From positions 1-38,710 of the forward strand of contig JARKPC010000033.1 of NCBI GenBank assembly GCA_029975435.1: DNA of 38,710 bases, written 5' to 3'. A program made the position numbers and the translations under genes. The stretch is from Propionivibrio sp. (GTDB lineage Bacteria; Pseudomonadota; Gammaproteobacteria; Burkholderiales; Rhodocyclaceae). This document shows, piece after piece, positions 16,038 through 22,608 of this stretch; position 1 is the first letter of the stretch; each line of letters begins with the position of its first letter. The notes under the pieces are model-generated. The model was not told the origin of the DNA. It saw nothing but the letters and a program-made list of their open reading frames with translations, and did no database searches.

Positions 16038-16802
16038 TCAGTCCTGTTTCCCCATGAAGTGTTTCGCGTAGCGGTCATCGATGCGGGAGACCGGCATCAG
16101 GATGGGCAGGTCGGCGGTGTTGAAGTCGGGATCCCAGGCCGGCTCGCCGCAGATGTAGGCCCCGGCGCGCAGATAGCCCTTGATGAGGGGCGGCAGTTCG
16201 GCATCGAGATCGTGGCGCAGGGCATCCAGCGGCAACGGGCAGCGCGGGAACACGCGGTACTCCAGTGGGCTCATGTGCTCGCCGAGACGGCTGAACAGGC
16301 TGGCGGCGGCGTGTCCCCCGTCGGCCATGCTGATGCTGGCGCAGCCGATCAGGTAACCGTAATGATTCTCCAGCATGTAGCGCGCCAGGCCGCTCCACAG
16401 GAGGGCGATGGTCGCCCCGTTGCGGTAGTCGGGATGCACGCACGAGCGGCCGATTTCCACGAGGCGCGGGCGCAGCAGTTGCAGGCGGGTCAGGTCGAAC
16501 TCGTTCTCCGAGTAGTAGTTCCCGACGCGGCGCGCGTTCTCCGGCGACAGGATGCGGTAGGTGCCGACCACGGTTCCGTCGTTGTCATCGCGCACGATCA
16601 GGTGTTCGCAGAAGGGGTCGTAGATGTCCTGGTCGACGCCGGGAACGGTGGTGGGCAGATTGGCGCCCAGTTCGCCGGCGAAGACCCGATAGCGCAGGCG
16701 CTGCGCCTCGAGAATCTCCCACCCGGAGCGGGCGAGTCCGACAGAGAGTTTGCGCTTCGGGGCGCGGGTCGTCCGGAGCGGCTGGATGTTGGTACTGGTC
16801 AT
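16038..16802 (-). CDS. olsB: L-ornithine N-alpha-acyltransferase (OlsB-type, hemolysin-like GNAT)
   Basis: A 254-residue protein of the PF13444 acyltransferase family. OlsB transfers a 3-hydroxyacyl chain from acyl carrier protein to ornithine, making lyso-ornithine lipid, the first step to phosphorus-free ornithine lipids. Typical motifs are LRYRVFAGELGA near residue 36, DQDIYDPFCEHLIVRD, GTYRILSPENARRVGNYYSE, and EIGRSCVHPDYRNGATIALLWSGLARYM. The start at 16802 has AAGGACAGG upstream. It leads an operon with olsA and a GT4 gene and is divergent from the DUF47-pit pair, which fits the known link of ornithine lipids to phosphate limitation. Related hemolysin-like proteins with other acceptors exist, so the role leans partly on olsA next door. 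Confidence 0.85.
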   Translation of the reverse strand: MTSTNIQPLRTTRAPKRKLSVGLARSGWEILEAQRLRYRVFAGELGANLPTTVPGVDQDIYDPFCEHLIVRDDNDGTVVGTYRILSPENARRVGNYYSENEFDLTRLQLLRPRLVEIGRSCVHPDYRNGATIALLWSGLARYMLENHYGYLIGCASISMADGGHAAASLFSRLGEHMSPLEYRVFPRCPLPLDALRHDLDAELPPLIKGYLRAGAYICGEPAWDPDFNTADLPILMPVSRIDDRYAKHFMGKQD

Positions 16803-16983
16803 GGCCTGTCCTTTCCTGAAAAGTGCTACGAACAGGAATTTAGGCAGGCCGTGTTACGCGTGTATTTCAGGTGAGTTACCGTTCGGATCAGGCATGTTTT
16901 CCGGGCAGCCTGCGGCCTTGAAAATGGCGGTTTTTGGCCCGTTCCGACAACCAGTTTCCGGGGAAAACGGGGAAGAAACCTTT

Positions 16984-17022
16984 CTGTAACAATTCCTTAA
17001 TACTTTGGGCCGGAGGTATAAT
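16984..17022 (+). promoter_or_regulatory. Promoter of the DUF47-pit operon, with weak Pho-box-like sequence
   Basis: A perfect -10 box TATAAT (17017-17022) followed by GCGCGCC lies 31 bases before the start codon. In place of a good -35 box, CTGTAACAATTCCTTAATA (16984-17002) loosely matches two Pho-box half-sites 11 bases apart. By my count 9 of 14 key positions fit CTGTCAT. It sits at the spacing expected for PhoB activation. The -10 is secure; the Pho box is speculative. Confidence 0.5.
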
Positions 17023-17053
17023 GCGCGCCGTTCCCAACCATAGAAAAATCAAG

Positions 17054-17692
17054 ATGCTCTCGCGATTCATGCCCCGTGAAGGGAAGTTCTTTGACCTGTT
17101 CAACGCTCATGCCGAACAGGTGGTTCTGGGCAGCAAAGCGCTGCTCGACCTGCTGACGGTATTCAACGGTTCCGACGAAGAAGCGGAAAAACAGTGCGAT
17201 ATGGTCGACGTGGCAGAAAAGACGGCCGACAGGATCACGCACGAAACGATGCGCCAGTTGCACAAGTCGTTCATCACGCCGCTCGATCGCGAAGAAATAC
17301 ATCAGTTGATCACCAGCCTCGACGACATCCTCGACCTAACCCAGGATGTCTCGCATACGGTCACGCTGTACAACATCCGGCACATTACCCCCGAAGCCAT
17401 CAAACTGGCCGAGATCGGCCTGCAGTGCTCCGAAAGGGTGCGTTTGGCGGTGGGGTTGCTCTCCTCCATGGACAACGGGCCACAGATCCTCAAAATCTGC
17501 AACGAAATCGACGAACTCGAATCGGCTGCCGACCGCGAAATGCGCGGTGCCATGTCGCGTCTCTTCCGGGAAGAGCCGGATGTTCGCGAATTGATCAAGT
17601 ACAAGGCCATTTACGAATTGCTCGAAACAGTGACCGATCGCTGCGAGGACGTGGCGAACATCATTGAAGGCATCGTCCTCGAAAACTCCTGA
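17054..17692 (+). CDS. PhoU-like DUF47 family protein (Pit accessory)
   Basis: A 212-residue, almost entirely helical cytoplasmic protein of the DUF47/TIGR00153 family, related to PhoU. Such proteins are encoded with low-affinity Pit phosphate transporters and probably modulate them. The start MLSRFMPREGKFFDLFNAHAEQ matches the usual N-terminus. The in-frame ATG at 17021 overlaps the -10 box and is rejected. The C-terminus holds ELLETVTDRCEDVANIIEGIVLE, the family's signature end with conserved acidic residues of the metal-binding bundle. It is separated from pit by 12 bases and shares its promoter. Confidence 0.92.
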   Translation: MLSRFMPREGKFFDLFNAHAEQVVLGSKALLDLLTVFNGSDEEAEKQCDMVDVAEKTADRITHETMRQLHKSFITPLDREEIHQLITSLDDILDLTQDVSHTVTLYNIRHITPEAIKLAEIGLQCSERVRLAVGLLSSMDNGPQILKICNEIDELESAADREMRGAMSRLFREEPDVRELIKYKAIYELLETVTDRCEDVANIIEGIVLENS

Positions 17693-17704
17693 TCGGTACC
17701 GTCC

Positions 17705-18712
17705 ATGGATACTGTAAACATCAGTACGGGCGTGCTCATCCTGCTCGTCGGCATGGCTTTGGCGTTCGATTTCATGAATGGTTTCCACGATGCCGCCAAC
17801 GCGATCGCCACGGTTGTCTCGACGCGCGTCATGAAACCGCATACTGCCGTCGCGATGGCCGCTATTTGCAACGTGGCGGCCATTTTTGTCTTTGAGCTGA
17901 AGGTGGTGGCGACAGTTGGCAAAGGAACCATCGAACCTTCGGCCATTGACTACTACGTCGTGTTTGGTGCCTTGGTTGGAGCCATCGCCTGGAATGTCAT
18001 TACGTGGTACTACGGCATTCCATCCTCTTCTTCGCATGCATTGATCGGCGGGCTGATCGGTGCTGCGTTGGTGCACGCCGGACCGAGTGCGCTTATTGCC
18101 TCGGGCATCATAAAGGTCGTGGCCTTCATCGTGATTTCGCCGTTGCTGGGCATGGTGCTGGGTTCCGTGATGATGATTCTGGTGTCCTGGTTGTTCCGCG
18201 GTTTTACGCCGAGGCGCGTCGATAGCTGGTCGCGCCGTCTGCAGTTGCTGTCCGCGTCGGCTTATGCCCTCGGGCATGGTGGCAACGATGCGCAGAAGAC
18301 GATCGGGATCATCTGGATGCTGCTCCTGTCCGGCGGCATGATGCAGAGCGGCGATCATGTTCCCTACTGGGTCGTTGTTTCCTGCTACACGGCCATCGGT
18401 CTGGGAACCATTTTCGGAGGATGGCGGATCATCAAGCTGATGGGGCAGAAGATCACCAAACTGAAACCGGTTGGCGGTTTTTGCGCTCAGACCGGCGGGG
18501 CGGCGACGCTGTTCTTTGCGACTGCGCTGGGTATTCCTGTTTCGACGACGCACACCATCACCGGCGCCATTGTCGGCGTTGGCGCCACCAAGCGCTTGTC
18601 GGCCGTACGCTGGGGTATTGCCGGGACGATTGTCTGGGCCTGGGTGCTGACGATCCCCTGCAGCGCGCTCATTGCCGCGCTGTTCTGGTACATCGGCAAG
18701 TTCTTCCTCTGA
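17705..18712 (+). CDS. pit: Pit-family inorganic phosphate transporter
   Basis: A 335-residue inner-membrane phosphate:H+ symporter (metal-phosphate carrier) of the PiT family. Both halves of the inverted repeat carry the signature: FDFMNGFHDAANAIATVVSTR at residues about 22-42 and YALGHGGNDAQKTIGI around residue 190. PSSSSHALIGGLIGAAL and PVSTTHTITGAIVGVG are the paired re-entrant segments. It lies directly downstream of the DUF47 gene in a two-gene operon. Pit is constitutive and low-affinity in many bacteria and accumulates metal-phosphate for polyphosphate storage in some betaproteobacteria. Confidence 0.96.
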   Translation: MDTVNISTGVLILLVGMALAFDFMNGFHDAANAIATVVSTRVMKPHTAVAMAAICNVAAIFVFELKVVATVGKGTIEPSAIDYYVVFGALVGAIAWNVITWYYGIPSSSSHALIGGLIGAALVHAGPSALIASGIIKVVAFIVISPLLGMVLGSVMMILVSWLFRGFTPRRVDSWSRRLQLLSASAYALGHGGNDAQKTIGIIWMLLLSGGMMQSGDHVPYWVVVSCYTAIGLGTIFGGWRIIKLMGQKITKLKPVGGFCAQTGGAATLFFATALGIPVSTTHTITGAIVGVGATKRLSAVRWGIAGTIVWAWVLTIPCSALIAALFWYIGKFFL

Positions 18713-18731
18713 TTCCGATACGGAACCATTT

Positions 18732-18755
18732 CCGGAGCAGGTTGCGCTGCTCCGG
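18732..18755 (+). terminator. Hairpin between pit and ydcH
   Basis: CCGGAGCAG (18732-18740) pairs perfectly with CTGCTCCGG (18747-18755) around a 6-base loop, 20 bases after the pit stop. It lies between convergent genes and could end transcripts from both sides, though neither strand has a proper T-run. Confidence 0.6.
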
Positions 18756-18784
18756 TTGAAGCGAACCCTGAAAAAATTACCGCA

Positions 18785-19000
18785 TCAGGCCGGTATGTCC
18801 GGCACCAGCATCTTTTCGAGCTGGTAGATCTTGTCCTTCAGCATCAATTTCCGCTTCTTCAGTCGTTGGATCAGCAACTGGTCCTGATCCGGCAACGGGG
18901 TGGCAGCGAGGTGTTCGACAATCAGGTTGAGGTCCCGGTGCTCCACCTGAAGTTCGTTCAGTGTGGCACGGGCATCGGCAATTTCCTTTTCGGTCAGCAT
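18785..19000 (-). CDS. YdcH family protein (DUF465)
   Basis: A 71-residue, highly charged coiled-coil protein of the PF04325 family. It begins MLTEKEIADARATLNELQVE and contains the family's IQRLKKRKLMLKDKIYQLEK segment near the C-terminus. Members are widespread small cytoplasmic proteins in proteobacteria with no firmly established function. The gene is monocistronic, convergent with pit and divergent from greB, with a 280-base structured gap upstream. Confidence 0.85.
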   Translation of the reverse strand: MLTEKEIADARATLNELQVEHRDLNLIVEHLAATPLPDQDQLLIQRLKKRKLMLKDKIYQLEKMLVPDIPA

Positions 19001-19043
19001 CGTTCATTATCCATTTGGTGGTAATCGGCTAACTCAATAGCGG

Positions 19044-19152
19044 CTGCAATCTCCCCAAGCAGGCATCCCCCAGGATTGCAGTCCACAACACGCCCCTCGT
19101 TTCCCTGATGACCGGAATCGCAGAGACGGCGGTCGGCAGCTGTGGAGGGGCG
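19044..19152. other. Structured intergenic stretch between ydcH and greB
   Basis: The 280-base divergent gap (19001-19280) has no ORF of note but several inverted repeats. CTGCAATC (19044-19051) pairs with GATTGCAG (19074-19081), exposing CTCCCC and ATCCCCC on the plus strand. CGCCCCTC (19091-19098) pairs with GAGGGGCG (19145-19152), with GACCG/CGGTC (19110-19114/19130-19134) nested inside. This may be a long 5' leader of ydcH or an unannotated small RNA. I cannot match it to a known RNA family. Confidence 0.3.
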
Positions 19153-19280
19153 AGGACAATGGTAGGCGCTCGGCGAGGAAAAAACAACGGCGGCGGCCGG
19201 GAATGATTTCCAGTGTTTTTCGTTGCGCGCGTTGTGGTTAAACTGTGTGTCTCAGGAATTCCAGTGCCGCATTGATTCGC

Positions 19281-19844
19281 ATGAACAAAGCCTTCACACG
19301 AGAGACAGACGATGATGACGACGACGGCGCCGAACCGTCGCTCAGTCTGCCGCAGGGAACCCGCAATTACATCACTCCGGGGGGCTATGCGCGCATCAAG
19401 GACGAACTCGACCAGCTGCTGCGCGTGGAGCGGCCGCATATCGTCGAAGTCGTCCACTGGGCGGCGTCGAATGGCGACCGTTCGGAGAACGGCGACTACA
19501 TCTATGGCAAGAGGCGGCTGCGCGAGATTGATCGGCGCATCCGGTTCCTGACCAAGCGGCTGGATCTTGCCGAAGTCGTCGACCCGGCCACGCGCCAGGA
19601 AAATTGCGACCAGGTCTTTTTCGGCGCGACGGTGGTCTTGTGCGACGAGCACGGCGAGGAACAGGTTTACCAGATCGTCGGCATCGATGAGACTGACTTT
19701 GCGCGTGGGCGGATCAGTTGGGTTTCGCCGCTGGCGCGTGCCCTGATCCGTGCACGCGAGGGCGACCAGGTGCGCTTCCAGAGTCCGGCGGGATGGCGTG
19801 AGGTCGAGGTGATCAGCGTGGAATACGTGACGATCGAGCCCTGA
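19281..19844 (+). CDS. greB: Transcription elongation factor GreB
   Basis: A 187-residue protein that rescues backtracked RNA polymerase by stimulating transcript cleavage. The N-terminal coiled coil spans about residues 28-100 and has NYITPGGYARIKDELDQLL and the acidic tip region ASNGDRSENGDYIYGKRRLREID. The C-terminal FKBP-like domain has DEHGEEQVYQIVGIDETD and ends with EVEVISVEYV. GreB rather than GreA is supported by the YIYGKRRLREIDRRIRFLTKRL segment. The start MNKAFTRET is followed by a run of six Asp, an unusually acidic N-terminal extension of about 25 residues. It is monocistronic. Confidence 0.95.
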   Translation: MNKAFTRETDDDDDDGAEPSLSLPQGTRNYITPGGYARIKDELDQLLRVERPHIVEVVHWAASNGDRSENGDYIYGKRRLREIDRRIRFLTKRLDLAEVVDPATRQENCDQVFFGATVVLCDEHGEEQVYQIVGIDETDFARGRISWVSPLARALIRAREGDQVRFQSPAGWREVEVISVEYVTIEP

Positions 19845-19907
19845 CGGATCCGGTTTGTCCATGAAGGCGACAGTGTTTTTTTGCTGGCCTGAACGACTGG
19901 CGTCGCT

Positions 19908-19920
19908 TATAATGCGCGCC
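19908..19920 (+). promoter_or_regulatory. Promoter of the riboswitch-controlled exporter gene
   Basis: A perfect -10 box TATAAT (19908-19913) with GC-rich discriminator GCGCGCC lies directly before the riboswitch, placing the transcript start near 19920. No good -35 box is seen at optimal distance. The 15 bases from TATAAT onward are identical to those of the pit operon promoter at 17017. Confidence 0.7.
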
Positions 19921-20030
19921 GTCATTGGGGAGTAGCCGCCCTTCTTCGGAAGGGGCTTGCGTCAACATACTTGCCTGCAACAGGCGTGGTGCAAGCAGTC
20001 CAGAACCTGGCAAGACCTTTGGCCACCCAC
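19921..20030 (+). ncRNA. yybP-ykoY manganese riboswitch aptamer
   Basis: The conserved core of the Mn2+-sensing yybP-ykoY family is present in order. TTGGGGAGTAGCC is at 19925-19937. A helix GCTTGC (19955-19960)/GCAAGC (19991-19996) encloses GTCAACATACTTG (19961-19973) and the GCCTG/CAGGC hairpin followed by CGTGG. The 3' strand is GGCAAGACCTTTGG (20009-20022). This order and wording match the enterobacterial alx and mntP leaders as I recall them. The family senses Mn2+ and turns on manganese exporters, and the downstream gene is exactly such an exporter. It begins right at the predicted transcript start. Confidence 0.9.
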
Positions 20031-20056
20031 TTCCGCGGGCCGGAGAAGTGGCGTGG
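20021..20056 (+). promoter_or_regulatory. Expression platform hairpin of the manganese riboswitch
   Basis: CCACTTC (20027-20033) pairs with GAAGTGG (20045-20051). With one bulge and a G-U pair the stem extends to GGCCAC (20021-20026) against CGTGGTC (20052 onward). The 5' arm overlaps the 3' end of the aptamer, so the two folds look mutually exclusive. The translation start at 20092 has only a weak GGGA upstream, consistent with control of initiation, but the mechanism is inferred. Confidence 0.5.
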
Positions 20057-20091
20057 TCGATCGTCGGATCCGGCCAGGGAACACAAATACA

Positions 20092-20667
20092 ATGGAAGCC
20101 TTCCTCATTTCGACCGGCATCGTTGCCTTGGCCGAAATTGGTGACAAGACCCAACTGCTTGCCTTCATCCTCGCCGCGAAATTCCGCAAGCCCACGCCAA
20201 TCAACATAGGCATCCTGCTTGCCACGATCATCAACCATGGATTGGCCGGCGCGATGGGCGCGTGGCTGACGTCCATGGTGGCGCCGGAAACGATGCGCTG
20301 GGTACTGGGCGTCTCGTTCATCGGCATGGCGCTGTGGACGCTGGTTCCGGACAAGTTCGAGGAGGGCGACGCCAAACTGGCGCGCTTCGGAGTGCTGGGC
20401 ACGACGCTCATCGCGTTCTTTCTCGCCGAAATGGGCGACAAGACCCAGATTGCGACGATCGCCCTGTCCGCCCAGTACAAGGCGTTTTACCCGGTCGTCG
20501 CAGGAACGACCATTGGCATGATGATCGCCAACGTTCCAGCGGTCCTGTTGGGGAACCGTATCGCCCATCGCATCCCGGTGCGTCTGGTGCATGCCGTTGT
20601 TGCCGTCATCTTCGCGATTCTTGGGGTGGCGACGCTGGTCGGCGCCGGGCAGCGCTTCGGGTTCTAG
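20092..20667 (+). CDS. TMEM165/GDT1 (UPF0016) family manganese exporter
   Basis: A 191-residue inner-membrane protein with six hydrophobic segments in two homologous halves. Each half carries the family motif E-x-G-D-K-T: AEIGDKTQLLAFILAAKF at residues about 14-31 and AEMGDKTQIATIALSAQY in the second half. Bacterial relatives (MneA, Mnx) export Mn2+, probably in exchange for protons; other members handle Ca2+. The yybP-ykoY riboswitch in the leader strongly supports manganese as the substrate. The start MEAFLISTGIVALAEIGD fits the family; sequence upstream of it is riboswitch. Confidence 0.93.
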   Translation: MEAFLISTGIVALAEIGDKTQLLAFILAAKFRKPTPINIGILLATIINHGLAGAMGAWLTSMVAPETMRWVLGVSFIGMALWTLVPDKFEEGDAKLARFGVLGTTLIAFFLAEMGDKTQIATIALSAQYKAFYPVVAGTTIGMMIANVPAVLLGNRIAHRIPVRLVHAVVAVIFAILGVATLVGAGQRFGF

Positions 20668-20838
20668 TCGCGGAGGTCCTTTTCCCTCGGGATGGATGGC
20701 TCCGGTCGGCGCTCGGGACACGATCACGCGTGTTTCCCGGTCAAGGAAAAAGCCGCAAACCAAGGCTAGAATGAGTCGAGGCGAACGATCTGCTGCGAGG
20801 CATGGAGGCGATTCGCCCGGAGTGCGGGAGATTTCGGC

Positions 20839-20961
20839 ATGAGCAATCGCAAGGCTGGGGTGAAAGCAACTTTACCGATCGTCCCGACCTATCCTTCATG
20901 TTGCGGTCATGTTGTTCCCGTTGTTGTTGGAAACTGGTGCAGAACGACAGGCTGGTGCTGA
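20839..20961 (+). CDS. Possible 40-residue cysteine-containing leader ORF
   Basis: ATG at 20839 with GGGAG about nine bases upstream opens a frame ending in TGA at 20959-20961, two bases before the ATG of the potassium channel gene. The peptide begins MSNRKAGVKATLPIVPTYPS and has Cys at 21, 22, 34 and 40. Its stop-to-start spacing would let ribosomes re-initiate on the channel, which has no good ribosome-binding site of its own. The rest of the 296-base gap (20668-20963) shows only a weak TAGAAT -10-like hexamer (20767-20772). It may be a chance ORF. Confidence 0.3.
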   Translation: MSNRKAGVKATLPIVPTYPSCCGHVVPVVVGNWCRTTGWC

Positions 20962-20963
20962 CC

Positions 20964-21407
20964 ATGCTCTCGACAATCCTCATCGCATCTGCTCTTGTGG
21001 CGATAACGGTGGCCGTTCATGCCGTGGGTCTTGCCGTGATGCTCCGCGTGTTGCTGAGGTCGAACGCGGCGCCGCCGGCACGTGCCTGGCCGATTGCATG
21101 GTTGCTGATCCGGATTGCCTGGTCGCTGATCGTGATGCACCTTCTGGAAATTGCGGTCTGGGCCTTGTTTTATTTCTGGCAGGGTTGCTTTACCGATGCC
21201 GAGACGGCCTTCTATTTTTCCGGAGTGACCTACGCCACCATTGGCTACGGCGATCTGGTGTTGCCCGCGCCGTGGCGGATGCTTGGGCCGGTTGAGGGTC
21301 TGGCCGGTATTCTCATGTGTGGATTGTCCGCTGGACTCTTCTTCGCGGTGGTCGACAGAATCTACGCGTCGCGCTTCAGACAGAACAGAACCGGGGATGG
21401 GCCATGA
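20964..21407 (+). CDS. Two-pore-helix type potassium channel-like membrane protein
   Basis: A 147-residue membrane protein with an intact K+ selectivity filter, TYATIGYGD, at about residues 90-98. It is flanked by hydrophobic helices: one N-terminal segment (ILIASALVAITVAVHAVGLAVML), a second (WLLIRIAWSLIVMHLLEIAVWALFYFW), a pore region, and a final helix (GILMCGLSAGLFFAVVDRI). This fits the Ion_trans_2 (PF07885) class with an additional N-terminal helix and no cytoplasmic RCK domain. It overlaps the start of the Ca2+/H+ exchanger gene by four bases (ATGA), so the two are translationally coupled. Ion-flow function is inferred from the filter. Confidence 0.85.
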   Translation: MLSTILIASALVAITVAVHAVGLAVMLRVLLRSNAAPPARAWPIAWLLIRIAWSLIVMHLLEIAVWALFYFWQGCFTDAETAFYFSGVTYATIGYGDLVLPAPWRMLGPVEGLAGILMCGLSAGLFFAVVDRIYASRFRQNRTGDGP

Positions 21408-22495
21408 AAACGCTCTTCGAGGAGATTCGCCGCCAGCCGCTCCTCTGGCTGCTGGTGTTCGTGCCTGCGGTATTTGTCGCGCAGAACTTCAGGCCCGGAG
21501 CGCATACGCTGCTTTTCGTGTTATCCGTCCTGGCCATTGTGCCGCTGGCGGGGCTGTTGAGCCATGCCACCGAATCCGTTGCGGCCAAGACTGGCGATGC
21601 GGCGGGCGGGTTGCTCAATGCCACGCTGGGAAACCTCACGGAACTGGTCATCGCTCTTGCCGCGCTGCGGGCCGGGGAATATACCTTGGTCAAGGCGTCC
21701 ATCGCCGGGGCGATCGTTACCAACACCTTGTTTGTGCTGGGGATCTCGTTCTTCCTCGGCGGACTCAAGCACCATGTGCAGGAGTACAACCGGGTCAGCG
21801 CCCGGCTTCAGGCCGGGCTGCTTTTCCTGGCCACGGTCGCCTTGTTGATCCCATCGGCCGTCGCCCAGGAGGAATCGGCGGCAATGGCCGCGTTTACCCA
21901 AAAACTGAGCGTCGGGCTGGCCGTTCTGCTTATCGTTGCTTACGGACTGGGCATGCTGTTCTCGCTCAGGACGCACCGGGAACTATTCGCCAGTGAGGAA
22001 CATGTCGACGACGAGGTGCCCTGGCCGCTAGGACTGGCCCTGCCCACACTGGCCGGTGTCACGCTTCTGGTGGCGCTGGTGAGCGAGATCTTTGTCGAGT
22101 CAGTGCAGAAGGCGGCGGAGGCGTTCGGGATGACGCCAGCGTTCGTGGGCTTCATCGTTGTGGCACTGGTCGGCGGTGCCGCGGAAATGGGGGCGGCGAT
22201 ATCCGGTGCGCGCAAGAATCGGCTCGACCTGAGCGTGGGGATTGCGCTGGGGAGCGCGTCCCAGATCGCCTTGTTCGTGGCGCCGGTGCTGGTACTGCTC
22301 AGCTACGCGATCGGTCCGTCGCCGATGGATCTGCGACTTTGGCCGGGAGCGGTGGTGATGATGCTGTTTGCCACCCTTACCGCTTCGCTCGTCACGAACA
22401 GCGGACGGTCGGCCTGGTTCGTCGGGATTTTGCTGATTTGGGTATATGCGATTTTCGCCTTGACGCTCTACCTGCTGCCGCCTCGAATTCTGTAA
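21404..22495 (+). CDS. Calcium/proton exchanger (CaCA family, Cax type)
   Basis: A 363-residue inner-membrane cation exchanger with about 11 hydrophobic segments in two inverted halves. The first alpha-repeat reads GGLLNATLGNLTELVIALAAL at about residues 67-87. The second reads VGFIVVALVGGAAEMGAAISGARKNR, followed by SVGIALGSASQIALFVAPVLVL. An acidic loop (SEEHVDDEVPW) separates the halves, as in Cax proteins. It probably expels Ca2+ in exchange for H+. The ATG at 21404 overlaps the channel gene stop, preceded by GGGGATGGG. A hairpin at 22558-22588 follows. Confidence 0.93.
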   Translation: MKTLFEEIRRQPLLWLLVFVPAVFVAQNFRPGAHTLLFVLSVLAIVPLAGLLSHATESVAAKTGDAAGGLLNATLGNLTELVIALAALRAGEYTLVKASIAGAIVTNTLFVLGISFFLGGLKHHVQEYNRVSARLQAGLLFLATVALLIPSAVAQEESAAMAAFTQKLSVGLAVLLIVAYGLGMLFSLRTHRELFASEEHVDDEVPWPLGLALPTLAGVTLLVALVSEIFVESVQKAAEAFGMTPAFVGFIVVALVGGAAEMGAAISGARKNRLDLSVGIALGSASQIALFVAPVLVLLSYAIGPSPMDLRLWPGAVVMMLFATLTASLVTNSGRSAWFVGILLIWVYAIFALTLYLLPPRIL

Positions 22496-22557
22496 GTCAG
22501 CGGTACGCGACGAACATGCTCAAGCGCCATGCCGCGCAAAACTTGTCACCCAAGATT

Positions 22558-22588
22558 CCCCGGTCTGAACCCATTGATCCGACCGGGG
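22558..22588. terminator. Hairpin between cax and the convergent periplasmic protein gene
   Basis: CCCCGGTC (22558-22565) pairs perfectly with GACCGGGG (22581-22588) around a 15-base loop. It lies between convergent genes and could serve both; no clear T-run follows on either strand. Confidence 0.5.
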
Positions 22589-22608
22589 TTGGGTTCGTGT
22601 GCCGCTGA

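Noticed and set aside
16934..17053. Longer N-terminus for the DUF47 protein
   Set aside because: The upstream in-frame ATG at 17021 lies within the -10 box TATAATG, and the extra residues do not match the family, whose start fits 17054.
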